Shown here piece by piece: positions 29,166-37,594 of a DNA stretch of 64,000 nucleotides (position 1 is its first letter; each line of letters begins with the position of its first letter). The stretch spans positions 1 to 64,000 of IMG/VR virus record IMGVR_UViG_3300031772_000013; one strand, written 5' to 3'. A program made the position numbers and the translations under genes. Origin of the DNA: a virus. The notes beneath the pieces were generated by a model. It was not told the origin of the DNA and made no database searches. It worked only from the letters and a program-made list of their open reading frames with translations.

Positions 29166-29740
29166 CCGCCTACGGCCACACTCTCGCGTTGAACGAAACG
29201 CACGCCAGGGATCTGGATCTGCCCCTTGGTCGCCTGGCAGACCTTGCGCAAGGCCGACGTGTCGATCAACAGGTACTCCCGCGGCACCAGATTCGGATCC
29301 GTGATCTCCACTTCCCACGTCTTGCGGAACGAGATCGCAGCCGGGGTCGGAGGAGCGGCGAGTGCCGTGAGCTGCGCCATGGCCGTCGGTGTCGGAGCTT
29401 GCCCGGCCGCGACGATCGCCTTGTGCTTCTCTTGACGGAGAACCTCCTGGTACCCGACGACACGTTGCTTCAGCACGCTCTCAATCGTCATGTACGTTTC
29501 TAGCGGGGCACGGAACCACTCGCACACCGCGCGCTCGGCCACACGCAATGGCCCGAGAACGGTCTCTCGCTGTGCGAGCAAGCTGTTCACGCGCGCCTTA
29601 ACATCGATCAAGGCGTCGCAAATCCCGGGGTACGTTTCGACGGTGCATGAGAGATCCTGAAGCGACGCGGACAGCTCCGCGAGCGTTGCTGCGCTCTCCA
29701 GGTCTTGCGGGCGCTGCACCTGAGCAGTTGCGTCGGTCAT
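29162..29740 (-). CDS. Conserved phage protein (Gp157-like architecture)
   Basis: This is 192 residues from ATG 29740. A helical N-terminal half with coiled-coil character (DALIDVKARVNSLLAQRETV) is followed by FRKTWEVEITDPNLVPREYL and IPGVRFVQRESVAV. That C-terminal pattern is common in phage replication-module proteins of the Gp157/siphovirus type. It sits next to the recombination genes and may assist them. Confidence 0.55.
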   Translation of the reverse strand: MTDATAQVQRPQDLESAATLAELSASLQDLSCTVETYPGICDALIDVKARVNSLLAQRETVLGPLRVAERAVCEWFRAPLETYMTIESVLKQRVVGYQEVLRQEKHKAIVAAGQAPTPTAMAQLTALAAPPTPAAISFRKTWEVEITDPNLVPREYLLIDTSALRKVCQATKGQIQIPGVRFVQRESVAVGG

Positions 29741-29976
29741 GTTTCGACAATCTCCGTGAGCGGAACCCTGCCGCCGGTGAGGTCGCTGATTGCCTTGCCC
29801 TTCGCGTAGCCCGTGAGCTTGTGCCCTTTCAGTGTGTTCAAGATCGTCGACATCCCGATCTTGCCGCCGGATTTGTCCGCCAGAAGTTTGGCGTAGGCTG
29901 TCTTCGTCATGCCTTCTGGAAGCGTGCTTTCGAACCACGCCTTCAGCGTCGTGACGCTTCTTTTTTTCGTTGCCAC
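29737..29976 (-). CDS. Hypothetical basic protein, possible HTH
   Basis: This is 79 residues from GTG 29976, chosen because it forms a TAGTG overlap with the upstream stop and has GGTGGAG upstream; ATG 30000 is an alternative. The sequence MTKTAYAKLLADKSGGKIGM then TILNTLKGHKLTGYAKGKAI resembles a helix-turn-helix. It could be a small regulator. Confidence 0.55.
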   Translation of the reverse strand: MATKKRSVTTLKAWFESTLPEGMTKTAYAKLLADKSGGKIGMSTILNTLKGHKLTGYAKGKAISDLTGGRVPLTEIVET

Positions 29977-30434
29977 TATCTCCACCTTTTCTGGAACCAC
30001 GTTCCTAGACCTATTGCGTCGTACATGTTGTGCGCTTGCGACTTCGGAACCTTAGCCATCTTGCCGAGTTCCAGCGGCGTCAGTGTCTCGCGAACACGCC
30101 GCCAGCACACGTCCTTGGGAAGTTGTCCCTTCCATTCACGCGGCTTGACGAGCGTGACGTGGAACCCGCAAACCGTTGCGCGCTCCGCGTACCGACCGAC
30201 CGTAACGGCCAGGTTGATCAGATCGTTCTGATCACCCTTCTGTTGCTGTCCCGGGTAAACCTGGGGCAGCTCGATGATGCAGTCGCCGGCAGGTTTCCCT
30301 CGCCTGAGAGGTTCCTCGTTCTCAATAAAAAGCCGACACTCCTCCAACGAGCAGACGGTCGCACGACACAGCACCCCACCCTGGAACACCGCCACGCCCG
30401 TCACCTTGCCAGGATCGATCGCTACGAGGGCCAC
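29976..30434 (-). CDS. RuvC-like Holliday-junction nuclease
   Basis: This is 152 residues from GTG 30434. LVAIDPGKVTGVAVF is the first RNase-H-fold strand with its catalytic Asp. A central acidic strand (DCIIELPQVYPGQQQKGD) and a C-terminal AHNMYDAIGLGTW, with the last Asp, complete the RuvC/YqgF pattern. It would resolve branched DNA during phage replication. It overlaps the polymerase gene by 13 bases. Confidence 0.7.
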   Translation of the reverse strand: MALVAIDPGKVTGVAVFQGGVLCRATVCSLEECRLFIENEEPLRRGKPAGDCIIELPQVYPGQQQKGDQNDLINLAVTVGRYAERATVCGFHVTLVKPREWKGQLPKDVCWRRVRETLTPLELGKMAKVPKSQAHNMYDAIGLGTWFQKRWR

Positions 30435-32434
30435 GGCACGAGCCTCCCTTCCTTGTAGACCGCCTTCGCGTCCTTGCTCCAGTAACGGCACAGGAGCGGC
30501 TCGACCTTCGGCGTCACGTCGGGAATGGCCCGCCGTGCGGCGGCGACCATGATGTCCGCCACGGCCACCGCGCGGTCGTGCGCGCGCTCGTCGTCGAGCA
30601 CCTCGACGAGGTACTGGTCATGGATGAAGTTCACGGGGCGGGAGCCGAAGAGAACGTGATCCTGCTGGTGGTAACAAGCTCGGGCGAGATCGTACCCGGC
30701 CCACGTTGCGGCCGTCGCGCCGAGGCTCTGGAACGGGTCGTTGCACGCGACCGTGTACGACATGTCGGAACGCCGGGAGCCTGTGACGAAACGCTGAAGA
30801 GACACCCTGCCGTTCTCGTTCTCTTGCTTGCCGATGTGATCGAAATAGTGTCGTGCCTCCGGCCACTGCGCGAGCCAGAACCGCTTCAGATCCCTGGCCT
30901 GGTCGACGGTTAGATTTACTTTGTACGAAGACGCGGCGTACTCAACGAAGCTCTCCGCACCGAGACCGCCAGGGAAACCGAAGTTCCCGACTTTGGCCAC
31001 GAGACGACGCTGCTCAACCTCCTTGTCGCCGGCCTTGCGACGAGACTTCGCATCCTGGTACGTGATGCCAAGGATCTGCGCGGCAAAAGCCAGATGCGGA
31101 TCATTCTCCTCTGTGCTGTTCAGCACGTCCGCCATACGCGAGCGTCCAAACCACCACAGGCACGTCTGCGCGAACGTGCAGAGTTCGAGCATCCCGTAGT
31201 CCGCATCGACGTAGATGTGCCCTGGACGCGGGCGGAAACACTCCCGCATCCCGGCGAGGCGTTTGATGTTCTGGATGTTGGGCTTGCTGGACGACGTGCG
31301 CCCTGTTTCCAAGAGAGGCTCGAAGCGCGTCTGGATCGGCTTGTTGATCCCTTTCCGGAGGATCGGCAGATCCGTCGAGACAACCTTCGCCAGGCTCGAG
31401 TAGTCGGCGTAGGCGCAGAGAATCGGATCTCCGGTCGCCTTGCACGTGGCGTCATCCAACGAGACGTCGCCACCGTCCGTCTCCGCGATCGGCAAGCCCT
31501 TGTCCTTGCAGACCTTCACCATCAGATCCTTCGCGGCCTTGGTGTCCCGCGTGCCCCAAACCTTCGCTTTGGTGGTTTTGCGAGCCTTCACCTTGTCAGT
31601 CTTCGCTAACTTAGCCAAAGCAATGACGAGGGCCTCCTTTGCAGTAATCTTTTTCTTGCGGGCCTTCGTTTTGGTTTTCTTGTGTGTTTCCTTTACGACG
31701 TCGTCTTCAAGACGCACCAAACCCCAGTTCACCAGTACGTCCCTGATTTCCTTGATGTGCTGCTCCGTGGCCTGCACGAACGCAGCAACCGCTTCCGGGT
31801 TCGTCTTGATCCCGTAGCAGGACATGAGGTGTAGCATCCACGCCGTGCGGCACCGTGCGGGCTCGTCAAGGAGCAGTGCCGCGTCAGCCTCCTGTGCCTG
31901 GTAGACGGCCATCGTCGCAAGCGCATCGTCCTTGGCGTACTGGCAAGCGTCCGCCGGCCAGTCGGAGAGCGGAACTTCGTAGAGCTCAGAGTATCGCAGG
32001 CGCCAGGTGTCCTCGCCCTTGGAAAGTTCGTGACCAAGACGACGCTTGACCACATCCGCGAGGCCGTACTCGATCTTGTACGTCTTGCCGTTCTCGTCCT
32101 TACGGAAACTTCGGTAGCAACCTTGAGCGATGTCGATCATTTTCTGACGCATGAGCACGTCACGGACCAGACCGCGGTCGTAGAGCGTCCAGATCCGATC
32201 ATCGAGCGACGGATCGTGCGCAAGCATCACACCCATGTCGAAGGCCACGTTCGCGCCGATGAGTGGCTCATTCTTCGCGAGCGCGTAGTCAACCAACGCA
32301 CGGAACACAGGAGAGCCGTCGATTGCGTGCTCAAGTCGAACGTTGTGGTCCGAATCGGCCCAAGAAATGCAAACCAGATCCGGGGCGAGGTTGCCGTCGT
32401 TGATCAGGAAGGTCTCGGTGTCGAAGGCGAGCAT
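30422..32434 (-). CDS. polA: Family A DNA polymerase with 3'-5' exonuclease
   Basis: This is a 670-residue replicative polymerase. Exonuclease motifs: DTETF (Asp5, Glu7), GANVAFDMG (about 60-68) and YAKDDALAT (about 170). Polymerase motifs: A, YVDADYGMLEL (about 405-413); B, KVGNFGFPGGLGAESFVEY (about 482-500); C, FIHDQYLVEV (about 603-612). Motif C has HDQ instead of the usual HDE. A Lys-rich insertion (about residues 250-300, KKTKTKARKKKITAKEAL) lies between the exonuclease and polymerase parts. There is no 5'-3' exonuclease domain. Confidence 0.9.
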   Translation of the reverse strand: MLAFDTETFLINDGNLAPDLVCISWADSDHNVRLEHAIDGSPVFRALVDYALAKNEPLIGANVAFDMGVMLAHDPSLDDRIWTLYDRGLVRDVLMRQKMIDIAQGCYRSFRKDENGKTYKIEYGLADVVKRRLGHELSKGEDTWRLRYSELYEVPLSDWPADACQYAKDDALATMAVYQAQEADAALLLDEPARCRTAWMLHLMSCYGIKTNPEAVAAFVQATEQHIKEIRDVLVNWGLVRLEDDVVKETHKKTKTKARKKKITAKEALVIALAKLAKTDKVKARKTTKAKVWGTRDTKAAKDLMVKVCKDKGLPIAETDGGDVSLDDATCKATGDPILCAYADYSSLAKVVSTDLPILRKGINKPIQTRFEPLLETGRTSSSKPNIQNIKRLAGMRECFRPRPGHIYVDADYGMLELCTFAQTCLWWFGRSRMADVLNSTEENDPHLAFAAQILGITYQDAKSRRKAGDKEVEQRRLVAKVGNFGFPGGLGAESFVEYAASSYKVNLTVDQARDLKRFWLAQWPEARHYFDHIGKQENENGRVSLQRFVTGSRRSDMSYTVACNDPFQSLGATAATWAGYDLARACYHQQDHVLFGSRPVNFIHDQYLVEVLDDERAHDRAVAVADIMVAAARRAIPDVTPKVEPLLCRYWSKDAKAVYKEGRLVPWPS

Positions 32435-32479
32435 CGGAAATCAACCCCGCCCCGGGGTCACCAGGGGCGGGGTCCTCTC

Positions 32480-33235
32480 TCACTTAGGGCTCATCCACGG
32501 CGGAAGCGCGACAGCCGGAGGCATGGCGGGCTGGCCGTAGGGGGCCTGCGCCGGGGCGTACGCGGGCGGCGGTGCCTGCGGGGCCGAGGCGTACGCGGGC
32601 GGCGGTGCCTGCGGGGCCAGCGCAGGCGGAGCGTAGGCCGGCGGCGCGTAGACGGGCGGTGTGCCGCCGTGCGCCGAAGGGTACCCCAGAGGAGCAGCCG
32701 CGGGTTGCGCCGCTGACCTCTGAAGCGCCTGTGCCACCGCTGGAGTCGGCGTGGGCTGCCAACCCGGCGCCGGGGTCCACGGGGACCACACGTGGAGCGT
32801 GAACTCCTTGTTCATCTTGGTCATGATGACCCGACACTCGACGGAAACCGTCTCACGCCCACCGAGCACGGCCACACCCTGCACCTCGAGTGCAGTCATG
32901 AGTGCCGGAAGCTGGGGATTGAGCTGCTGCTCGATCTGCTGCATGTGTTCGGGGTTCGAGATGTCGAATCCGAGGACTGCCGCCACCATCTCCTTGATGT
33001 TCGAGAACGCCTGCTGCTGCTGCACCATCTTGACGAAGTACGTCCCCTTGCTCCCGATCGGGTGCGCGGGGTTGTCACTCTCCAAGACTTCGAACTCAGT
33101 GATGAACGCTACTCCAGACTTCTGCGTCTGCTTGCTCAGGCACCTGAGCAAGTGGAGCTTGTACCTCCCGGGGCTGAAGTAGTTGCCACGCTCGAAAATA
33201 GGCGCTTGCGCTATCTGGGACCAATCAATGGGCAT
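32480..33235 (-). CDS. Replication-module protein with Pro-rich tail (ssDNA-binding-like position)
   Basis: This is a 251-residue protein. The first about 150 residues form a compact domain (FSPGRYKLHLLRCLSKQTQK, FITEFEVLESDNPAHPIGSK) with a strand order like DUF669/SSB-type phage proteins. The rest is a flexible Pro/Ala tail with repeated PPAYAP-type units. A single-stranded-DNA-binding role is suggested by its position next to the polymerase and by the tail. It is not proven. Confidence 0.55.
   Translation of the reverse strand: MPIDWSQIAQAPIFERGNYFSPGRYKLHLLRCLSKQTQKSGVAFITEFEVLESDNPAHPIGSKGTYFVKMVQQQQAFSNIKEMVAAVLGFDISNPEHMQQIEQQLNPQLPALMTALEVQGVAVLGGRETVSVECRVIMTKMNKEFTLHVWSPWTPAPGWQPTPTPAVAQALQRSAAQPAAAPLGYPSAHGGTPPVYAPPAYAPPALAPQAPPPAYASAPQAPPPAYAPAQAPYGQPAMPPAVALPPWMSPK
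32556..32618. repeat. Tandem 30-base repeat in the Pro-rich tail
   Basis: Two identical 30-base copies (32556-32585 and 32589-32618), 33 bases apart, encode the PPAYA/QAPP repeat of the tail. The period is a multiple of three, so the repeat expands the tail in frame. Confidence 0.85.
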
Positions 33236-33273
33236 GATTCTTGTTCCTTGTTCTTTGTTGTCGAGATCAGAGA

Positions 33274-33325
33274 CGGGAAAATTCCCGCGAGCTGCACGTG
33301 AAGGAGGTTTCGCGTGCAGCTCGCG
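33274..33325. promoter_or_regulatory. Palindrome plus 13-base hairpin in an intergenic region
   Basis: CGGGAAAATTCCCG (33274-33287) is a perfect 14-base palindrome. It abuts CGCGAGCTGCACG (33286-33298), which is perfectly inverted at 33313-33325 around a 14-base loop. On the minus strand the hairpin begins just after the stop of the upstream gene (33327), so it may terminate or protect that mRNA. The palindrome may be an operator for the gene at 33235. Confidence 0.6.
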
Positions 33326-33326
33326 A

Positions 33327-33698
33327 TCAAGTTCCGCGAAAGTTAAACACTGCGTTGATGCCCGTCGCTTTCACCCGAAACCCTTCGAGGAGTGCGGCGA
33401 GAATGAACGCCCCATTCGCGATGTACTTATGACCGCCGTGTGCATCGGTCCACTTCTCCACTTCGTGTTTGTAACCGTAGCTTCCGATACACAAACCATT
33501 TTTCGGAAAATATGAAAGAGGTTTAGCGTGCAACCGAAGCCAATCTCTACACACCTCCACCTGATTCATTTCAATCGGGCACACCTCTCCGGCACGCCCC
33601 TTGTGGCAATAGCAACCGGTCGAAGAACGAGGCAAGCAACCGCAACCAGTTATTTGTTCGGGTGTTGTTATCAAGAACGTCTCCTTAACATCTCTCAT
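33327..33698 (-). CDS. Cys-rich hypothetical protein
   Basis: This is 123 residues from ATG 33698, overlapping the helicase stop (ATGA). The N-terminal half has several Cys and His residues (ITGCGCLPRSSTGCYCHKGR, VCPIEM, VCRDWL). The C-terminal part has HKYIANGAFILAALLEGFRV. It may bind zinc. The function is unknown. Confidence 0.65.
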   Translation of the reverse strand: MRDVKETFLITTPEQITGCGCLPRSSTGCYCHKGRAGEVCPIEMNQVEVCRDWLRLHAKPLSYFPKNGLCIGSYGYKHEVEKWTDAHGGHKYIANGAFILAALLEGFRVKATGINAVFNFRGT

Positions 33699-35473
33699 TT
33701 GCTCCAAACCGCTCCTCTCAAGTGTGTCGTGTCCGGGACAACGATGTCCGCGAGCAAAAGTTTCTGACGGTCGCCCGTGATGTCCTCCTGGTACTGCGCG
33801 TCGCTCTGCATGATGCGCATGGCGTCCACGTGCTCCGCACACGAGATCACGATGTCGCAGATCACCTCGTCCGCCTCCTGCCCGTCACGGTGCGTGCGGG
33901 CCAGCAGTTGTTGCCACCGATCCCCCTGCTGCGGCGGCGAGACGACAAGGTTCCTCGAGAACCTCTGGAGGTTCCGGCCCTCTCGGTTCGCCTCGATCGA
34001 AAGAATCGCGCACCTACCTTCGAAGTTCTCGATCGAGTTTCCCTGTGCATCGAGCCCCTCACCGGCAAAGTAAGGCAACCCCGTCTTGGCCGACAGACGA
34101 CGTGCGAAGTCGACGTGCTCGCACCAGATCAATCCACCGTACTCAGCCCAGCGCTGGCAGCGGTTCAAAACAGAGTCGTCGAACGGGACCGCGACGGTGC
34201 GCGGCTTGAACGTGTCGCGCACGGCTACCCAAGCCTTGTACTCCTCGTCGCCATACCACTCCGGATGCTCGACGCACGCAAGCGCGACCTGCATCTCGGA
34301 GTCGAGGTGACGTCGATTGTCCTTGAGAGTTTTACGACAAAACGCGGACCACGCCTTGCGTGCCTCAAGCCAGGCATCGGGCGGGCGAACAGCCCACTTG
34401 TAGAAGAAGCCCAAGGCGAGCTCTCGCGCGTGACGCCAGATCGCGAAACCGTCGGCGAGGGGGCCGCCGTCGGGCGTTTCCCACCGTTCACGAAGCGTAT
34501 CGAACGCAGCGGCGGTCTCTCCCGAGGTCTCCACGATGTGCCCCTGAACCCGGAGGCTGACGTCGCAACCCACACCCGAGGCCGTCACCACGCCAGGTGT
34601 GTCGTTGATACGTCTGCGGACAGCGGTACGGGCGCGCTTCGTCGGATCGCCGACGTCTTCCTCGGTGGCGAGCTTCAAGATCGCCCCGGGGTGCAAGGGC
34701 GGCACGATCGCGTTCGGCCGCTCATCGAGAGCCAGAGCCCACGCTTCGAGTTCGTTGTAGTGCCGCGGAAGCGGCGTCCGGAGCTTCAGGGACCACATGA
34801 GCAAGTGCGCGAAGTCGTGGAGAGAGCGCTTGGAGATCGTGCCGGTCAGAATGACCATCCGAGTCTCTGGGTGGTCGTGCATGAACCGAGAGACGCGCTT
34901 CGTCACGGCCGCACGTTTGTTCTTCAGTTTGTGGGCCTCGTCGCAAATGATCAAATCCGGGTTGCACTTCGCAAGCGTGTCCGCGCCAGAGACTCGGCCA
35001 AGGCTCTGATAGCTCACGATGTGAAGGAACGTCGGGAGCTTCCAATGTTGAGCGAGCTTGCGCGCTTCCGTTCGCGTCTTCTCAATCAAAGCCGCGGGCA
35101 CGATCAACATCGGCGCTCGCGCTTCGAGAACGATTGGCATGAGCAGGGAAATGAGCGTCTTCCCTCCAGAGACTCGAATCGGCCCGAAGAGGCCCTGGTA
35201 GTCGTGGGCCTCGAAGAGTGCCTGCGCCTGCACCGGACGCAGTCGCATCGTTCCGTTCGGAGTCTTCAGGTGCTCGGTGAGAAGATCGATCCGCTCCTCT
35301 TCCTCTTCGGGAGTGAGAGGAACCCGGCGTGGAAGCATCAAAATGCGATCCAGCTCAGGAGAATGTTTCACCCCTTCCGCCTCACGGATCTTGCCGAGAG
35401 CAGTACCTCGCCTAGCGCCGTTGGTGACTTCGGCGACGGCAGCGAAGACGTTGGAGAGATCGATCTCAGGCAT
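33695..35473 (-). CDS. SNF2/SF2-type helicase
   Basis: This 592-residue protein has an SF2 motif order: Q-like LRPVQAQALFEAHDYQG, a Walker A variant VSGGKT (residues 101-106), LIVPAALIEKTRTEA, DEAH in LIICDEAHKLKN (about 178), VILTGTISKRSLHDF, and motif VI LLARTHRDGQEADEV. The layout is that of phage SNF2-like helicases that work with the replisome or recombination. The 108-base gap upstream (35474-35581) contains no convincing gene. Confidence 0.85.
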   Translation of the reverse strand: MPEIDLSNVFAAVAEVTNGARRGTALGKIREAEGVKHSPELDRILMLPRRVPLTPEEEEERIDLLTEHLKTPNGTMRLRPVQAQALFEAHDYQGLFGPIRVSGGKTLISLLMPIVLEARAPMLIVPAALIEKTRTEARKLAQHWKLPTFLHIVSYQSLGRVSGADTLAKCNPDLIICDEAHKLKNKRAAVTKRVSRFMHDHPETRMVILTGTISKRSLHDFAHLLMWSLKLRTPLPRHYNELEAWALALDERPNAIVPPLHPGAILKLATEEDVGDPTKRARTAVRRRINDTPGVVTASGVGCDVSLRVQGHIVETSGETAAAFDTLRERWETPDGGPLADGFAIWRHARELALGFFYKWAVRPPDAWLEARKAWSAFCRKTLKDNRRHLDSEMQVALACVEHPEWYGDEEYKAWVAVRDTFKPRTVAVPFDDSVLNRCQRWAEYGGLIWCEHVDFARRLSAKTGLPYFAGEGLDAQGNSIENFEGRCAILSIEANREGRNLQRFSRNLVVSPPQQGDRWQQLLARTHRDGQEADEVICDIVISCAEHVDAMRIMQSDAQYQEDITGDRQKLLLADIVVPDTTHLRGAVWSK

Positions 35474-35581
35474 GGACTCAGCGTCGACCCTTCGCGTCGG
35501 GATGTAGCGCGCCGCACTTCCAGCAGGTGGGCGACACGGACGACCACGAATGGTCGAACAAGAAGCATAGTATCCGTTGAA

Positions 35582-37036
35582 TCACCGGAACGCCCTCACG
35601 ACCTTCGTCGCCCGAGAGATCCACACGCCCGCCGTGTCCTCCTCCGCACGTGTGTTGCCGAACACCACATCACCCAGCGGCGCGTTGCTCGCCGTCTCGC
35701 ACAAGGCGAGCACTTCCTCAAGAACTTTGCAGAGTTCGCCAGGACCCTTGCCGTGTTCCATCTCCTGATAGTGGGCGACGTTGTGCAACTCCTTCAAGCG
35801 GTCGTGCGCAGCGTTCACATAGATCAAGGCGCTCGTCACCTCGCAGCCGATCGGAGCGCAGCCGACGTAGAGGACGAAGCCGGTAGGTGGCGCCGCAGGG
35901 GCAGCGACCGTGTGTGCAGAAGGCGCAGAAGCGCTTTCGATCGTCCCCGAGGCTGGCTCTTTCTTCCTCGGACGCCCAGGCTTCCTCGGGGCAGCGGCCT
36001 CTTGCGTAGGTTCGACCACAGGAACAGGAGCAGGAGCAGGAACAGGAGGAGTGAAGACAGCCGGCGGCGTGGCCTGCATGGACAGCACGAACGGCGTGGC
36101 TGGCACAGACGGAGCGGTCTGAGAGAACGACGGCGCAGGCGGCGAGGGCGGAACCGGCGCGATCTGAGGGAACGGCAGTACCGGCTGGGGCGCCGCCTGC
36201 ACGGGCTGGGGCGGCACGAACGCCTCCGGAGGATGGATCGGGCTCGGAGGGCGTCCGGCCTTCATTGCTTTGAGCCTGTCGGTGAGAGACATCCCTGCCT
36301 GGGTCATGGTCGCTTGAACTCTCTGGGTTGGGGTCGGATTACAGATTGAAAGAAACGCACAACCTCCGAAAGCGTCGCAAGCTCGGAAGTCTGGAGTGAA
36401 GTCGAGCGCGGACGCATCGGACGGAACTTCGTGGTGGAGCTTCGTGATCTCTCCGGCAACCAGGTCCACGTGCTCGAAGAACAGCTCGGCGATCGAGTTT
36501 CTGGACACGATCTGGAAACGGGACTCGGCTTTCCTTGCGCCCGTCGTCTTGTAATAGACCCAGTCGAGAGCCAAGTGATTGTCGTTCGGGTTCTTGTGGA
36601 ACTCGTCCACGGCGTAGATGAGCGCCTGGGGGTGGCAGAGGATATCTTCAACTGTCTTCGCCCACGTGAACGCCTTCGTGGTTTTGTGGTCGCCAACATG
36701 GATCAGGCCGTTGGCGTCGCGGTACCGGAAATCTTTGAACCCCGTGTACCAGGCGCGCTGGCTCGCGAAATGGAACTTCTCTTCAGTGACGAGCGTCGGG
36801 GTCCGGGGCGCGGGCAAAAGATGAAGACCGCTCGCAGCGATCTCGCCTTCTGGCGTCCACGTGTCGGGGGCTGTGCCGTCCGTGAGCCACTTCTCGAGGA
36901 TCGCGTGCACGCGGGTCCCCAAGGCGGCGGAGTCGTTCGACGGAGGGCGCTTGTTCTCTATGTAACTGAAGGCCCATTTACGTGGGCAGAGATCGAAGAC
37001 CTCGATCTCGGACGCGCTGACGTAGAGTTGCCCCAT
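35582..37036 (-). CDS. PD-(D/E)XK nuclease (RecB/Cas4-like) with Pro-rich and AT-hook-like tail
   Basis: This is 484 residues from ATG 37036; the upstream open frame is a shadow. LYVSASEIEVFDLCPRKWAF, then LGTRVHAILEKWL, and HVGDHKTTKAF (about 112-122) give the RecB/Cas4 motif order, with the catalytic Asp in GDHKTT. A long Pro-rich linker (about 225-360) contains APRKPGRPRKKEP, an AT-hook-like GRP core. A separate C-terminal domain follows. It is probably a recombination exonuclease working with the neighbouring helicase. Confidence 0.8.
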   Translation of the reverse strand: MGQLYVSASEIEVFDLCPRKWAFSYIENKRPPSNDSAALGTRVHAILEKWLTDGTAPDTWTPEGEIAASGLHLLPAPRTPTLVTEEKFHFASQRAWYTGFKDFRYRDANGLIHVGDHKTTKAFTWAKTVEDILCHPQALIYAVDEFHKNPNDNHLALDWVYYKTTGARKAESRFQIVSRNSIAELFFEHVDLVAGEITKLHHEVPSDASALDFTPDFRACDAFGGCAFLSICNPTPTQRVQATMTQAGMSLTDRLKAMKAGRPPSPIHPPEAFVPPQPVQAAPQPVLPFPQIAPVPPSPPAPSFSQTAPSVPATPFVLSMQATPPAVFTPPVPAPAPVPVVEPTQEAAAPRKPGRPRKKEPASGTIESASAPSAHTVAAPAAPPTGFVLYVGCAPIGCEVTSALIYVNAAHDRLKELHNVAHYQEMEHGKGPGELCKVLEEVLALCETASNAPLGDVVFGNTRAEEDTAGVWISRATKVVRAFR

Positions 37037-37407
37037 CAGACTTCGTCTTTTTCCCAGCCAGGGGGCACGCCACCGCAAGGCTCGGCGATCCGCTCGTCCT
37101 GAACCGAAAGCAAACACTCCTGGCACAACGTCTGGTCGTTGAGTCGATCGACATCGTGCGTCCCGTGCGGCTCGGGCATGATCCGACAGACGGACATGCA
37201 CACGAACCCTTCGGGGATCCCGTACGCCGGACCACGCAAGATGTAGGTCACAAGAAAGTTCGCCCAGGCGTCGGACCCGGTCCGTGCGAGCCGGAGCACA
37301 TCTCCGACGACGTATCCGCGATCGTCGCGACGGAACTCGAACGTCTTGATTCTCGACACGAGGGCGTCGAACGGCTCGGGGTCGCACTTCAGGTTCAGTT
37401 CCGCCAC
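37036..37407 (-). CDS. DUF3850/ASCH-like protein
   Basis: This 123-residue protein begins AELNLKCDPEPFDALVSRIK, then TFEFRRDDRGYVVGDVLRL. This is the DUF3850 pattern within the ASCH/PUA-like superfamily, thought to bind RNA or modified bases. A Cys-containing tail follows (DQTLCQECLL). It starts opposite the primase-helicase gene. Confidence 0.75.
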   Translation of the reverse strand: MAELNLKCDPEPFDALVSRIKTFEFRRDDRGYVVGDVLRLARTGSDAWANFLVTYILRGPAYGIPEGFVCMSVCRIMPEPHGTHDVDRLNDQTLCQECLLSVQDERIAEPCGGVPPGWEKDEV

Positions 37408-37594
37408 GCCTCGTCGTTATCCCGCCCACCGACCCGTCCGTCAAGTTTTTTCTCTAACCTCTCAGACTACTGGACGTGCTTTCGTTTTTCCGGTAGTCCC
37501 GGAAGTCCCTCCCGATCCGCCGCAACCGTACTGGTCGACCTTGTACGCTAGCGGCGGATCGGAGAGGGCATTTGTTCCGCCGGAGGTCCGCCAC
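37408..37594. promoter_or_regulatory. Divergent control region between replication operons
   Basis: This is 187 bases between DUF3850 (leftward) and primase-helicase (rightward). It contains T-rich stretches (37444-37450, 37487-37491) and a weak inverted pair ACTACTGG/CCGGTAGT around 37467-37499. The ribosome site GGAGG at 37582-37586 precedes the chosen TTG start. No clear -35/-10 pair could be fixed. Confidence 0.4.

Noticed and set aside
35368-35568. 66-codon ORF upstream of the helicase gene
   Set aside because: Half of it overlaps the helicase in another frame, and the remaining part has no ribosome site or motif.
33722-36349. 875-codon open frame antisense to the helicase and nuclease genes
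   Set aside because: It is Arg-rich, shows no motifs, and lies opposite two well-supported genes; it is a by-product of high GC.
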